From contig CATIUR010000005.1 in NCBI GenBank assembly GCA_949592205.1, positions 113,101,777-113,165,776 of the forward strand: 64,000 nucleotides of DNA, given 5' to 3'. This DNA comes from Helichrysum umbraculigerum (lineage: Eukaryota > Streptophyta > Magnoliopsida > Asterales > Asteraceae). Below are positions 55,389 through 64,000 of the stretch, one piece after another. Position numbers and translations under genes: made by a program. Position 1 is the first letter of the stretch. Each line of letters starts with the position of its first letter. A model generated the notes under the pieces. That model searched no databases, was not told where the DNA came from, and worked only from the letters and a program-made list of their open reading frames with translations.

Positions 55389-57688
55389 TAAACTCTAGCA
55401 GTCCCTCCGTCCCTTTTTCTTCCTTGCTCGTACTCTCCTGGTACATGTGCTAGACCTTTCCGCGACTTTAGGGTACAAGTGCTAGACCTTTCCACGCTAT
55501 AGGGTACATGTGCTAGACCTTTATCACCCTTTTTCTAACATGAGCCTCAAGTTGCTAAAATGCACCAAAGTTCAAGTATAAATAGGTGCCTTTGGTTCAT
55601 TTGAAACACACACCTTACACACCTTCCTACATACTCAAAGATCAATTTCTCTCAACTTTTATTTTCTCTTTTTCTCTCTACTTTCTCTCTCTAAGTTAAT
55701 TTAATTAATTTGGTGAGAGATAAGTAGGAGATTAATTATGTAGTAGTTAGTAGTAGCTAGCTTAGCAATTTAACGCTTTGGAATATTTTGAAGTAATATA
55801 AGCATCGTTTTGCTCGCAATAATTACGGGTAATATCTATCATTTTCTTTTATTAATTATTCGTAATGTTCTATTTTGATGTTTATGATTTATTAACATTA
55901 GAAATGTTTATTGCCATGATCTGCGAGTAGTCGCTTATATGTTTGCCATGATTTAGATAGTTATAATGGGATGATATTAAATATTGTGAATTAATGTGAC
56001 GGCCCCTATTCAACTGTTCCCGGATATAGTGCTGGAAACGCTTTATGCGAAGTACAAACGTACGGAAGTCTGGGACGACCGAAGGTAGTTATATTACGAA
56101 GCAATACTATGAATGTGGTAAATGAATTTCTGTTTATAGTTTAATTATAATATTATGAACGAACGACGGCATGTTTGGCCAACCGCTTATGACCAGACTG
56201 CCGAAACTTATTCCGGTAGGGTAAAACCTATTTATGCGACTATTTATTCAATAGTCCATGCCTTGATACGGACATCTCTGATGACCGAGATTGGGGAATA
56301 GGATTCGAGGGTATCCGTTGGCCGATGTGTTCAGTACATTTTGGAGAACTTCCGGTGTATTGTAATTGTTTGTGTTTACTATCCATGTGACATATCTTCT
56401 ATCTGGATAGCAGACAACTCTACTTTAGTTAGTTGATAGGATCGTAAAAACAACTCATTCCAACATAGTTTAAATTTATAAAGAGAAACTTATATGAATG
56501 GGAATTATTATACTTTGTTATTGTTTAAATATATGACACCAGACCTAATTTATGGAGTACCCTTTCCAGTTATCCACGTGACTACAACTTAGATACTAGG
56601 GATTCATGAACCTTAATTGTGGTAAGTAGTTATTTGTGCCCATGACATGCAATAAGTAAGACACTGTGAAACCATTCGTTGTACATATTAGGTTTACATT
56701 TCTACACTGCTTTACATTTAGTTAGTTTAGAGTGTCACTTTCACTGTCAATTACTCTTGACCGCGTGTTGGATGTAAGAAGCCATGGAACTACCATCTAA
56801 AATACACTGTCTAATGACTGAAAGGCATGGTCTGCATATGAAACACGTTTTAATAAACTGCGAATAATCCAGGGATGTATAACTGTTCGAAAAGGAGAGG
56901 TCTAAGTCATAAATCAAAGTAATTAGAGTTTAAGAAAGGTATTAACAAGATCTAGGAAATTAAAGTCCAAGTGACCCAAGATACATAAACCCCCTTGATC
57001 TTACATATTTGATTATTTAAACATAACAAGTAAATAATTATTTACACAATTAGAAGAACGAGAGATAAGCTTAGGTGTTAAGAACGGTCGGACCTATGAG
57101 ACGATACGCTACTTTATTCATGTACCTCGGTCTTTAACCAAGATAGGTTGCTTATCTTTCAACTAGTTAAGTATTGGAAGTCTAGCGTATTGCTCCGATC
57201 AGAATCATGATAACCTAGCTCCTAGTGACATGACAATGGGAAATTAGTTGGTAGGGTTCTAGTGTTTACACCAAGTTCTGTCAATCTATTAATCTAAAAG
57301 TGTCCCCATCATACACACCTTCCCGACATTATATTATCTCAAGTCATGGCAAACAACGTTTTCCTTATCCTTAATTGTTCCTTATATACTAGCTAGCTCA
57401 TTTTAGTTTTATTGCTTTATTAGTTTAAATTAGATAAAAACCCAAACAAAACCAACTATCTGAACCCTATCTTGAAAACTTAATTATCCAAACAAGCTCT
57501 GTTTCAAATTTGACCGTCTAGAGATGACCCTGATCATCCTTACCACATACTAGTATCAGGTACTAATACCTAGTACCAGTAGGTAGTTCGGAAGTTTAGG
57601 CCCCGAGCAAAACAAATTTTAAAACACCCTGATTGCCCGCTCAGCCGTTGCAACAACACCAACGACACTAACGGTTGGGAGCGCATCA
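55389..57688 (+). repeat. Athila-type 5' LTR of element H (5' truncated)
   Basis: The LTR ends GCATCA, followed by agtttt and a tRNA-Asp-like primer site, so its orientation is plus. Its start is missing: the D copy stops at about 55388 and no TGATA terminus is seen. Three copies of a gggtacatgtgctagaccttt-like unit lie at about 55440-55459, 55471-55491 and 55502-55522, just upstream of a TATA box (tataaata, 55577-55584). A leader and tatagtgctggaaac block (56030) match the F LTR. Confidence 0.82.
55438..55584 (+). promoter_or_regulatory. Triplicated upstream element and TATA box, LTR of H
   Basis: GTACATGTGCTAGACCTTT occurs three times (one copy has gtacaagtg), spaced about 31-32 bp. The TATA box follows 55 bp after the last. 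GTACATGTGC contains the palindromic CATG core. Likely a promoter-proximal factor array; inferred. Confidence 0.6.
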
Positions 57689-57694
57689 AGTTTT

Positions 57695-57712
57695 TAGCGC
57701 TGCTGCCGGGGA
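57695..57712 (+). other. Degenerate Athila primer binding site of H
   Basis: TAGCGCTGCTGCCGGGGA differs from the copy A site at two positions (TGG to TAG, CC to CT), both C-to-T/G-to-A type. The 6-nt spacing from the LTR end is the same as in A. Confidence 0.85.
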
Positions 57713-57888
57713 TGGTAGTACAATTCGGAGCCTGTTTAGATAAGTTCATTTTTAAGAGATCCTTTTGACCAGGACTTACCATCCTTGTCAAAAGTTACAT
57801 TTCGCACGTAGTTTAGCATAGTTAGGATTACCTTAGGTTAGATTAGTTCCCTTCTCAACAACGACATTGATTCTGAAACCTTCTACCT

Positions 57889-57939
57889 ATGCCATCTGTT
57901 ATGGACCCTTGGGAAATGTTAAATCAATGGGAACGATTA
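57889..57939 (+). pseudogene. gag: First 17 codons of Athila gag in H, cut by Sirevirus S
   Basis: ATG at 57889 starts MPSVMDPWEMLNQWERL, which has the position and flavour of an Athila gag start. The frame is broken by the LTR of S at 57940. The rest of H lies outside the window, beyond S. Confidence 0.6.
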
Positions 57940-58681
57940 TGTAACACCCGTCAAATTAGGACTAGTAATTAGTGCCTAATCATACGTTAATACATGTAAT
58001 TAGTTCTGTGTTAGGCTAATTAATGTATCGAATTATATATATTGTTGAATATATACGAAAATGCGATTTGGTTAAATCGTACGCAACTTAAATCGAATGT
58101 ATTTCGATTCAATTTAATACGGACGTTGGTGACCAATTTTATTAAATAACGCTTTTATGTCAAAAATATTATTATGATAATATTTCGTATTCATTCGTAT
58201 CGTACAAACAGAACTTACACAATATAAAATATTAAAACGCGTAACTAAATAAACAAACTTACATTATATAACTGTTTGTCCCTTACTTAGGATCTAGTAC
58301 GAACCGAGTCACTTAATCGAAGGCGGAAACAACGATTAAGTTATAAACTAAACACACTAACGATCAATACACAATGAATATCAAACGAAACGTATATTAT
58401 TGCTTATGGTCGATCAGATTACAGAGGATTTCGACAAATTGTGTTTAGGGTTTCGTCAACCCTAAATCAGAAAACATAAAACGTTTAAATACAAAACTGG
58501 CACCTGCGACGTCGCACGCTACGTCGCAGGCCCAAGCCCATGCGACGTCTGCTACGTCGCAGGCCCAAAACCTGACGTCGCACCTGCGACGTTGTGCGCT
58601 ACGTCGCAGGAGTCAGATACACTATTTCTAATTACAAACTATAAGCTAGACCAACTGACAGACACTAAACATGTACTAACA
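57940..58681 (-). repeat. 3' LTR of Sirevirus S
   Basis: The 742-bp LTR starts TGTTAGTACA and ends GGTGTTACA on the element strand. A palindrome cluster of GCGACGT / ACGTCGC lies 70-180 bp from its start (58501-58612). A weak TATA-like tatttaaa is near 58480-58490. The polypurine tract abuts at 58682. Confidence 0.85.
58501..58612 (-). repeat. GCGACGT/ACGTCGC palindrome cluster in S LTR
   Basis: About eight copies of tgcgacgt or acgtcgca in 110 bp include CTGCGACGTCGCA and pairs such as GCGACGT, a few bases, ACGTCGC. It precedes the likely promoter on the element strand. The same words recur at 61485-61775 and 62098-62252. CpG-rich in an AT-rich context. Confidence 0.88.
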
Positions 58682-58692
58682 AACTCCCCCGT
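58682..58692 (-). other. Polypurine tract of S
   Basis: ACGGGGGAGTT on the element strand directly precedes the LTR start TGTTAGTACA. Confidence 0.82.
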
Positions 58693-58721
58693 GTCTTCAG
58701 CTTGGTCTTCAAAAATCTTCT

Positions 58722-61385
58722 TTAAACCCAGCCCGCAGGAAACTGGCCGTCGGCATGAATTCCATTAGCTACGCAAACAGTAACAACATTGTAAAACTGT
58801 TGTGCTAAACGTCTGTTGAATTCATTCTTCTGACCAACCCGAATCCGATTATCATAGAGTTTTCTTAAATCTTTTTCATGAAAATTAATCAAACTCATCG
58901 GATCATATAGTCTAAACGTTGCTTGCCTCAGATTCCATATACCTCCAACTTCTGGCCACGGTTCAGAATCTGGAACGAAAGTAATAACCGCTTCGCCAGT
59001 CTGTGGATCAAGTTCCCATTTCACAAGTCTTCTCAGAAAATAATAAGGAACTGATTCCAGAGGTATCTCAGTCAAACATTTAGCCGGCGAATAGTGAACT
59101 TTAACCAAAGGCTTCCTGGTGACTGGATCAATCTTTTTCTTCCACGTATACCGAGTTCCCAACGTCGGCTTCAATTTCGAATAAGTCTTCGATAATACTT
59201 CCCGACGTAGACTTCTCTGAATGAACTCAGCATAATCATTCTCGAAAGGATTAATCAATTTAAGCTGAGCTAATCGATTAATCTCTCCTTTTGGCAACGT
59301 GCTCAATCTATCAAAACGCATTCTAAAATACTGAACTCCATCTTCTCTCTTTATCATAAACAGATTCCTCTGACACTTCCAGCTTTTAATAACACCGGTA
59401 TAATTCCGACTAACCCGGTACACTTGACATTTCACTGGAATAGGAACTGGATTTCGTCCCTTAGGCCACCATTTCTTGTTTCTCTCTCTCTTTTCTTCAG
59501 CAGTTAGTTTCTTTGCGGCTGAGTCCGGTGCCTGTGTCTCTGGAGCTGGAGTTGCAGCAGAACTTGATTCTCCATGTTGAGCTTTATCAGGACTCTCGTC
59601 TTCACTTGAATCAGATTCAATAATTGGTGCATCATCATAAGTTTCCCCAGATTGTGCATCATCATAAGTTTCATCTGCATTCAACTGTTCTTCTTCAATC
59701 GAGACATCCTCGTTCATCTCAAAAGCATTTTCTGTTTCTTCCTCAGAGCCAACTCCACTGGCCATCCTCTGAATAAATGATAAGTCAGCGAATGAGTAAT
59801 CAACTGCCAGCGGTCTTGGTTGCCCTGGAATATCATCAACAGAGAAATAATCCAAAAGAGAAATATTTTCATTAACGTTTTCAATTACAGGGTTGGGATT
59901 TACAGACGCAGGTTCACTTGACTCTAAAGTGGGTATCCCAGACCCAGACTCCCCCGAGGCAAGTAACCTGCCTTCCAAAACATGAACCCTATTCTTCGTT
60001 TCCTCAAGCTCTTTTGATTGAACCTCGATCAATGCAGCTTGTTCAGCAATCTTCTCGTCCTGAGCCTCCAGCTTTTGCTTCATCTGCTGCATATCTTCCA
60101 TGATCTTTTGCATGAAAGCTGGAGTCGGTTGAATCTCAAAAGCATCCTGCTGCTGTGGATTGACTGGAGCTCGTGTAGACGAAGAACGACGAACACGACG
60201 TCTCGGTTGATAAGTCTCATCAGCAGGATCATCACCGTCGCGTGTACGTTTTCCCGTATCTCGTGGAGGCACATACTTGCGTCCTTGTCTGATCCGACGC
60301 TGAATTCGCAGATATCTGAATGAATCTGAAAGCCTGATACGTTCCATCTCAGAGGGATGCGGAACAGTACCATCAGAATGCTCAGGCGTCGGACCCCCAT
60401 CCTGAGGACCTACAGTCGCTGTATCTTCAGAATCTGAATTCTCAACCGTATCATGCGATGCTGGATTGTCCGAATCAACGTGCCCGAACTGCTCAATGTT
60501 TTCCAAAAGAGCATCCACATTCTCCCCCGCAGCTTGAACAGGAACGTTCATGAGTGGTTGCTGCGGTTGCTGTGGTGCTGGAACATCCATATACTGAGGA
60601 TCTGGGGGCGGTACATAATGTTCATCCACAATAGCACCGAATAAGGGAACATCCCTTGGTGCCTCGACCCCTTTCTCATACCCTGCACAAATAGTGAAAA
60701 TCCGACTCATCATTGGTGAAATCTTGAGCGGATGATCGATATCACCCTGTGCCTGAAGCTCCGGATGATGACGATTGATGTGCAACTGTACAAATCGTGG
60801 ATATAAAATCCATTTCTGATCCCCGGCATTCGCATTATCAACCATAGCCCTGAAGATAAATCCCGAGAAGTTGAACGGCTTGTTGTAAACCAACGCTAAC
60901 ATAGCAGAAGCCAGACTTCGGCTCATCCCATCCGTTCCACCTTTCCTATTCCCCAAGCAAACAATGATCACATGCATCAAATAACGCCAGACGCGTGTGA
61001 GATTCGCTTTTCTATACTGATCAGAGGGAATCCCGGGATATCCTATCCGTTGCATAGCTCCGGTAACAAAAATATGATCAAAACCGACAGGCATATCCGG
61101 TTGATCATTCAGCTGTAAAAGTTCCCGAATGCTCTGTTCTGTAATAGTGATCTCCGTACCCAGAACGGTAGAGACCAATCGTCTAACGTCGTTTTCAGTA
61201 ACGACAGTTGCGTTTCTCCAAAAAGGGTTGATCAGATTTCCAAACGCCAAAGTGTTGTCGGAAATGGCGTGAAATACCCTCGAACGTCTCAAAAACGCGA
61301 TCATCTGACGATACGGTGCAGCTTTATCAGAAGTGTCAGTAAGGTAAGCAGCCGTATTATGACGAGCTTCGAAAATCAAAGCCAT
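58722..61385 (-). CDS. Env-like gene of Sirevirus S (plant transposon protein type), intact
   Basis: The ATG at 61385 lies 2 nt after a 3' splice-like site (tctgtttttgcag) and opens 887 uninterrupted residues; an upstream in-frame ATG at 61412 is inside the presumed intron. The N-terminal domain (about 1-250; ALIFEARHNTAAYL, IRELLQLNDQPDMPVGFD, FNFSGFIFRAMV, WILYPRFVQLHINRHHPE) resembles the plant-specific protein found in Asteraceae retroelements and, loosely, the Athila ORF of F-left. After it come a Pro/Gln-rich patch (about 265-285), a basic patch (RRRVRRSSS), a coiled coil (about 425-480; MQQMKQKLEAQDEKIAEQAA), an acidic region and a basic C-terminal globular part. I see no signal peptide, transmembrane helix or furin site, so envelope function is unsupported. 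Function unknown. Confidence 0.85.
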   Translation of the reverse strand: MALIFEARHNTAAYLTDTSDKAAPYRQMIAFLRRSRVFHAISDNTLAFGNLINPFWRNATVVTENDVRRLVSTVLGTEITITEQSIRELLQLNDQPDMPVGFDHIFVTGAMQRIGYPGIPSDQYRKANLTRVWRYLMHVIIVCLGNRKGGTDGMSRSLASAMLALVYNKPFNFSGFIFRAMVDNANAGDQKWILYPRFVQLHINRHHPELQAQGDIDHPLKISPMMSRIFTICAGYEKGVEAPRDVPLFGAIVDEHYVPPPDPQYMDVPAPQQPQQPLMNVPVQAAGENVDALLENIEQFGHVDSDNPASHDTVENSDSEDTATVGPQDGGPTPEHSDGTVPHPSEMERIRLSDSFRYLRIQRRIRQGRKYVPPRDTGKRTRDGDDPADETYQPRRRVRRSSSTRAPVNPQQQDAFEIQPTPAFMQKIMEDMQQMKQKLEAQDEKIAEQAALIEVQSKELEETKNRVHVLEGRLLASGESGSGIPTLESSEPASVNPNPVIENVNENISLLDYFSVDDIPGQPRPLAVDYSFADLSFIQRMASGVGSEEETENAFEMNEDVSIEEEQLNADETYDDAQSGETYDDAPIIESDSSEDESPDKAQHGESSSAATPAPETQAPDSAAKKLTAEEKRERNKKWWPKGRNPVPIPVKCQVYRVSRNYTGVIKSWKCQRNLFMIKREDGVQYFRMRFDRLSTLPKGEINRLAQLKLINPFENDYAEFIQRSLRREVLSKTYSKLKPTLGTRYTWKKKIDPVTRKPLVKVHYSPAKCLTEIPLESVPYYFLRRLVKWELDPQTGEAVITFVPDSEPWPEVGGIWNLRQATFRLYDPMSLINFHEKDLRKLYDNRIRVGQKNEFNRRLAQQFYNVVTVCVANGIHADGQFPAGWV

Positions 61386-61484
61386 ATCTGCAAAAACAGA
61401 AACAGTTTGCAACTCGAAAAAGGTTAGAAAAAATGTTACATTTTTTAAACAAAAACCTTTTTAAAATCCCTGGAACTAGCGACG

Positions 61485-62252
61485 TAGCAACGTACGTCGC
61501 ATAACACAGAGCGACGTAGAACTGTACGTCGCTAAAGTTCAAAATAAATTGAAAAGCGACGTAAGGCCTGACGTCGCATACAATTCGAGCGACGTCAAGG
61601 GGGACGTCGCATTTTGCAATTTATTGTGAATTTAATCACTTTAATTAAAATAGCGACGTAGAGTGGTACGTCGCATCGGACGTCGCAGAAAAAACGACGT
61701 AGGGAAGGGCGACGTAGGAAATTAATAATAATTAACTAAAGTGACGTAGGGCACTACGTCGCAGCGTACGTCGCACTGACGAACATTCATCCCCAACCCA
61801 GAAACCCTAACCCTCTAATTTAGGGGTTTTCAAAATCAAACACACTACAAGGTGCGGCTAACGATGGTGATTACGAAAATATAAATTATAACCATTAATT
61901 TACACGATATACCATCTAATTTATCCCAAAACCGAAACCCCATTAACCCGTAATACATACATAGCAATTAAACACAATATACACGGTGAAAAATGGTAAA
62001 ATCGGTACCTAAGTGTGCGGAATAACGAGTAGATCAAAGGTACGTAAGTAGATCGGAATGAAAACAGCAACAAATCACAAATATGCTCGAAAAAATGCTA
62101 CGTCGCAAATCGCCTCTCGTACGTCGCAGGCTACGTCGCACGTGAATAGTGAATAGTGTGACGAGTTACGTCGCAGTGGATACTATTTAAAGTCTACCCT
62201 ATGTGCGACGTAGGCTGGGACGTCGCAGGCGACGTAGAGCCGGACGTCGCAG
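61485..62252 (-). repeat. Interior GCGACGT/ACGTCGC inverted-pair clusters of S
   Basis: Two groups lie at 61485-61775 and 62098-62252. Several are hairpin-like pairs with 6-8 nt loops: GCGACGTA, gcaacg, TACGTCGC; AGCGACGTA, gaactg, TACGTCGCT; GCGACGT, aaggcctg, ACGTCGC; GCGACGTA, gagtgg, TACGTCGC. They begin about 100 nt upstream of the env-like 3' splice site and repeat the words of the LTR cluster at 58501-58612. No ORF is in this stretch. Confidence 0.85.
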
Positions 62253-63448
62253 AAAACAGTTTTGATCCAATTTCGAAATTTTCAAACCGTTTACTCGTTA
62301 TTTTAGCAAATAAAATTCAAATGACTCATGACTTGGGAAAATAACTTAGAATAAAAATAAAACATAAAATGAAATAACTAAACTAAAAAATCTTTTTGAT
62401 ATTTTCTTTAATATTCAAAAAGTAAAAAGAAAATTACTGAACACTCTATTTTTGGTGACGGAGTTAAGTTGTCTGATTAGGGATCATATCGGAATAACAT
62501 GCATTTATTAGGAATAGTAAGTGTTATTTCGATCATCAGTATATTTGTCCACTTTAAATTTACGTGGCACATTTAAAACACCTTTTATAAAAATTATTTC
62601 AAGACAATTATTGGTATTGTTTGTCCACCTAAACATGTTACATCCGTATTTGTGAGCTAACCTTTATTGTTAGAATGAATATTAATTTTGTGAAACCTAT
62701 TATATGATATACTGATAAACTTTAGTAAAACAAACACTGCATATTCACACAAGGTAGAGATTACAAGACCAAGTTTATCTCGGTTTTCTCGTAATATACA
62801 CTTGATATTTATATGTAGGCATACATCAAACTGATTATGAAGATACTAGTGGCCCCAGATCTGTACTTAGTACAACAGAGGGTCCCTTAGTATGAACATA
62901 ACAAGTTTGAGACTATTTGCATAACTAATGGATTCAGGTCTGTACGAGAGTACAACAATAGTCGCCATTAGTTAGGCAAATAACCATATTAACACTATAT
63001 GCCCATTTTACATTTACATAATTATGACAGTGTATGATAGTACTTCCATTTATCAATTAAGACTTATGTCATACCTCATATAACATTTTTCACAAAGTAA
63101 TAGACAAGTTTTATCATTACTTCTTACTCACTCACAAACCGGTGTGTAGCATGCCTACCAATACATCATATGATGAAGATAATTTAGATAAAAACTGGTT
63201 TAAGTGTGTCAGATAAACCTACTGACACATCCAAGATAAACCTTAAAATTCCATTTTGTGCATGTCATCCGATGTACTATCATATCCCAAGTTGTTTACA
63301 GACACAACTTCAACGTCTATTTTAAAAATGTAGCAACCTTGCGTTTTCTTTAATACTAAAGAGTATAAAGAGTGGCTGTTGCGATGGTTTTTTTTTTTTT
63401 TTTTTTTTTTAAAATTGAATTTAAAAACTTAAAAATCCAAGTCACAAA
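62253..63448 (-). other. Intergenic zone after pol in S
   Basis: No ORF is present. It carries two structured units (62843-62981) and blocks shared with Athila D: tttgtccacctaaaca near 62618 against 48530, and the block near 63070-63175 (tgtcatacctcatata, cacaaagtaatagacaagttt, gcctaccaatacatcata). A T run of about 24 lies at 63389-63411. Confidence 0.7.
62843..62981 (-). ncRNA. Two tandem stem-loop-stem units (RNA structure candidate), element S
   Basis: Unit 1: ATACTA 62843-62848 with TAGTAT 62888-62893; inner TGTAC 62862-62866 with GTACA 62870-62874. Unit 2: a 17-nt arm 62915-62931 (atttgcataactaatgg) with 62965-62981, 16 of 17 paired; inner TGTAC 62941-62945 with GTACA 62950-62954. Both share caga/gtct before and acaaca after the hairpin, as do the three units of D. 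A competing pairing GACTAT 62911 with ATAGTC 62958 exists in unit 2. Confidence 0.6.
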
Positions 63449-64000
63449 TCATTTCTTTGACTGAAAGAACCTTAAACCTATCAGATTGACCAGTTCAATA
63501 AAACGTGATTGCAAAAAGGCTTTTGTGAAAAGGTCCGCACACTGCTTAAGGGTCTCTATATGTACGACATCTATAAGGTGTTTCTCAAAGCAATCCCGTA
63601 TAAAGTGGAACCTAAGTTCAATATGTTTGGTCTTAGAGTGCTGTACGGGATTGTGAGTTATAGATATAGCAGCTGTATTATCTATATAAATAGGAGTCAT
63701 AGAGAGATTGAACCCGTAATCACGCAGCTGATGCTGAATCCAGAGAACTTGAGAACAGCAACTTGCAGCAGCAACATACTCGGCTTCAGCGGTGGAAATA
63801 GCAACCGCAGTCTGCTTTTTGCACTGCCAAGAAACTAAGCGCGATCCAAGGAACTGACATCCTCCAGTGGTTGACTTCATATCTATCTTGCAGCCACCAA
63901 GATCCGAATCCGAATAGGCAGTTAACTCGAAGTTTTTCTCGTTTGAATACCATAGACCCAGAGATGGCCTAAACGCGAGATATCCAAAAATGCGTTTTAC
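63449..64000 (-). CDS. pol: Sirevirus Pol C-terminus: RT end and RNase H (partial)
   Basis: The frame is open from the window edge to a stop at 63449. It starts at the RT/RNase H junction (VKRIFGYLAFRPSLGLWYS). RNase H follows with the catalytic Asp in TAYSDSDLGGC, Glu in STAEAEYVAA and Asp in YIDNTAAIS, ending in the Sirevirus tail TKHIELRFHFIRD and ADLFTKAF. Compared with K (36312) it diverges clearly, so S and K are different Sirevirus families. The rest of pol, gag and the 5' LTR would lie to the right. Confidence 0.92.
   Translation of the reverse strand, partial: VKRIFGYLAFRPSLGLWYSNEKNFELTAYSDSDLGGCKIDMKSTTGGCQFLGSRLVSWQCKKQTAVAISTAEAEYVAAASCCSQVLWIQHQLRDYGFNLSMTPIYIDNTAAISITHNPVQHSKTKHIELRFHFIRDCFEKHLIDVVHIETLKQCADLFTKAFLQSRFIELVNLIGLRFFQSKK

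Larger units (their letters stand above)
57940..64000 (-). mobile_element. Sirevirus-type Ty1/Copia element S (right end outside window)
   Basis: From right to left: end of pol (64000-63449), an intergenic zone with two stem-loop-stem units and CpG palindromes (63448-61389), an env-like gene (61385-58722), polypurine tract and 3' LTR (57940-58681). It interrupts the gag start of H; gatta (57935-57939) is the expected left target duplication, but the right one is out of view. Confidence 0.88.

Overview
The window is a gene-poor, retrotransposon-dense stretch of a plant nuclear genome. Every coding sequence I can place belongs to a mobile element: Ty3/Gypsy (Athila type and Tekay/Del chromovirus type), Ty1/Copia (Sirevirus type) and one PIF/Harbinger DNA transposon. 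I see no host gene, rRNA, tRNA gene or CRISPR array. Athila and Sirevirus elements with tRNA-Asp-like and initiator-tRNA-Met primer sites point to a eudicot. The gag and env-like proteins resemble those common in Asteraceae, but that last step is recognition, not a database result.

Layout. 1-409: tail of an Athila-type LTR. 410-2595: twelve copies of a 171-bp satellite. 2596-29292: a minus-strand Athila copy (A), truncated on its left, carrying a nest. Inside A sits B (4498-26060, minus-strand Tekay-like gag-only element, target duplication gagct). Inside one LTR of B sits E (7055-16800, plus-strand gag-only element, duplication ggggt). Inside the other LTR of B sits a PIF/Harbinger transposon (22449-25221, duplication taa). 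29293-32770: the 3' part and LTR of another Athila-like element (F-right), interrupted by K. 32771-39527: a truncated minus-strand Sirevirus (K) with a long intact pol frame. 39528-39932: a B-type LTR end. 39933-40860: a possible MITE remnant and unassigned AT-rich DNA. 40861-46481: an Athila-like piece (F-left) with a spliced env-like ORF. 46482-55388: a second minus-strand Athila copy (D) with nearly all of gag-pol. 55389-57939: a plus-strand Athila LTR, primer site and first 17 gag codons (H), cut by S. 57940-64000: a minus-strand Sirevirus (S) with an 887-residue env-like gene and the end of pol; it runs off the right edge.

How the parts work. E and B keep LTRs, primer site, polypurine tract and gag but no protease, reverse transcriptase or integrase, so both would need enzymes from a full-length relative. 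E has near-identical LTRs and an intact gag. B's gag is in one frame with four nonsense codons, all explicable by methyl-cytosine deamination. The Harbinger transposase is intact over three exons.

The most unusual signal is non-coding. Directly downstream of pol, D and S, from two different superfamilies, carry tandem copies of the same stem-loop-stem unit, five in total, whose stems change sequence but keep pairing. K carries three copies of a different conserved core between changing stems at the matching place. In addition, several LTR families here have their own cluster of short palindromes or repeats, mostly just upstream of the TATA box. Two env-like ORFs, in F and S, start 0-2 nt after a 3' splice site.
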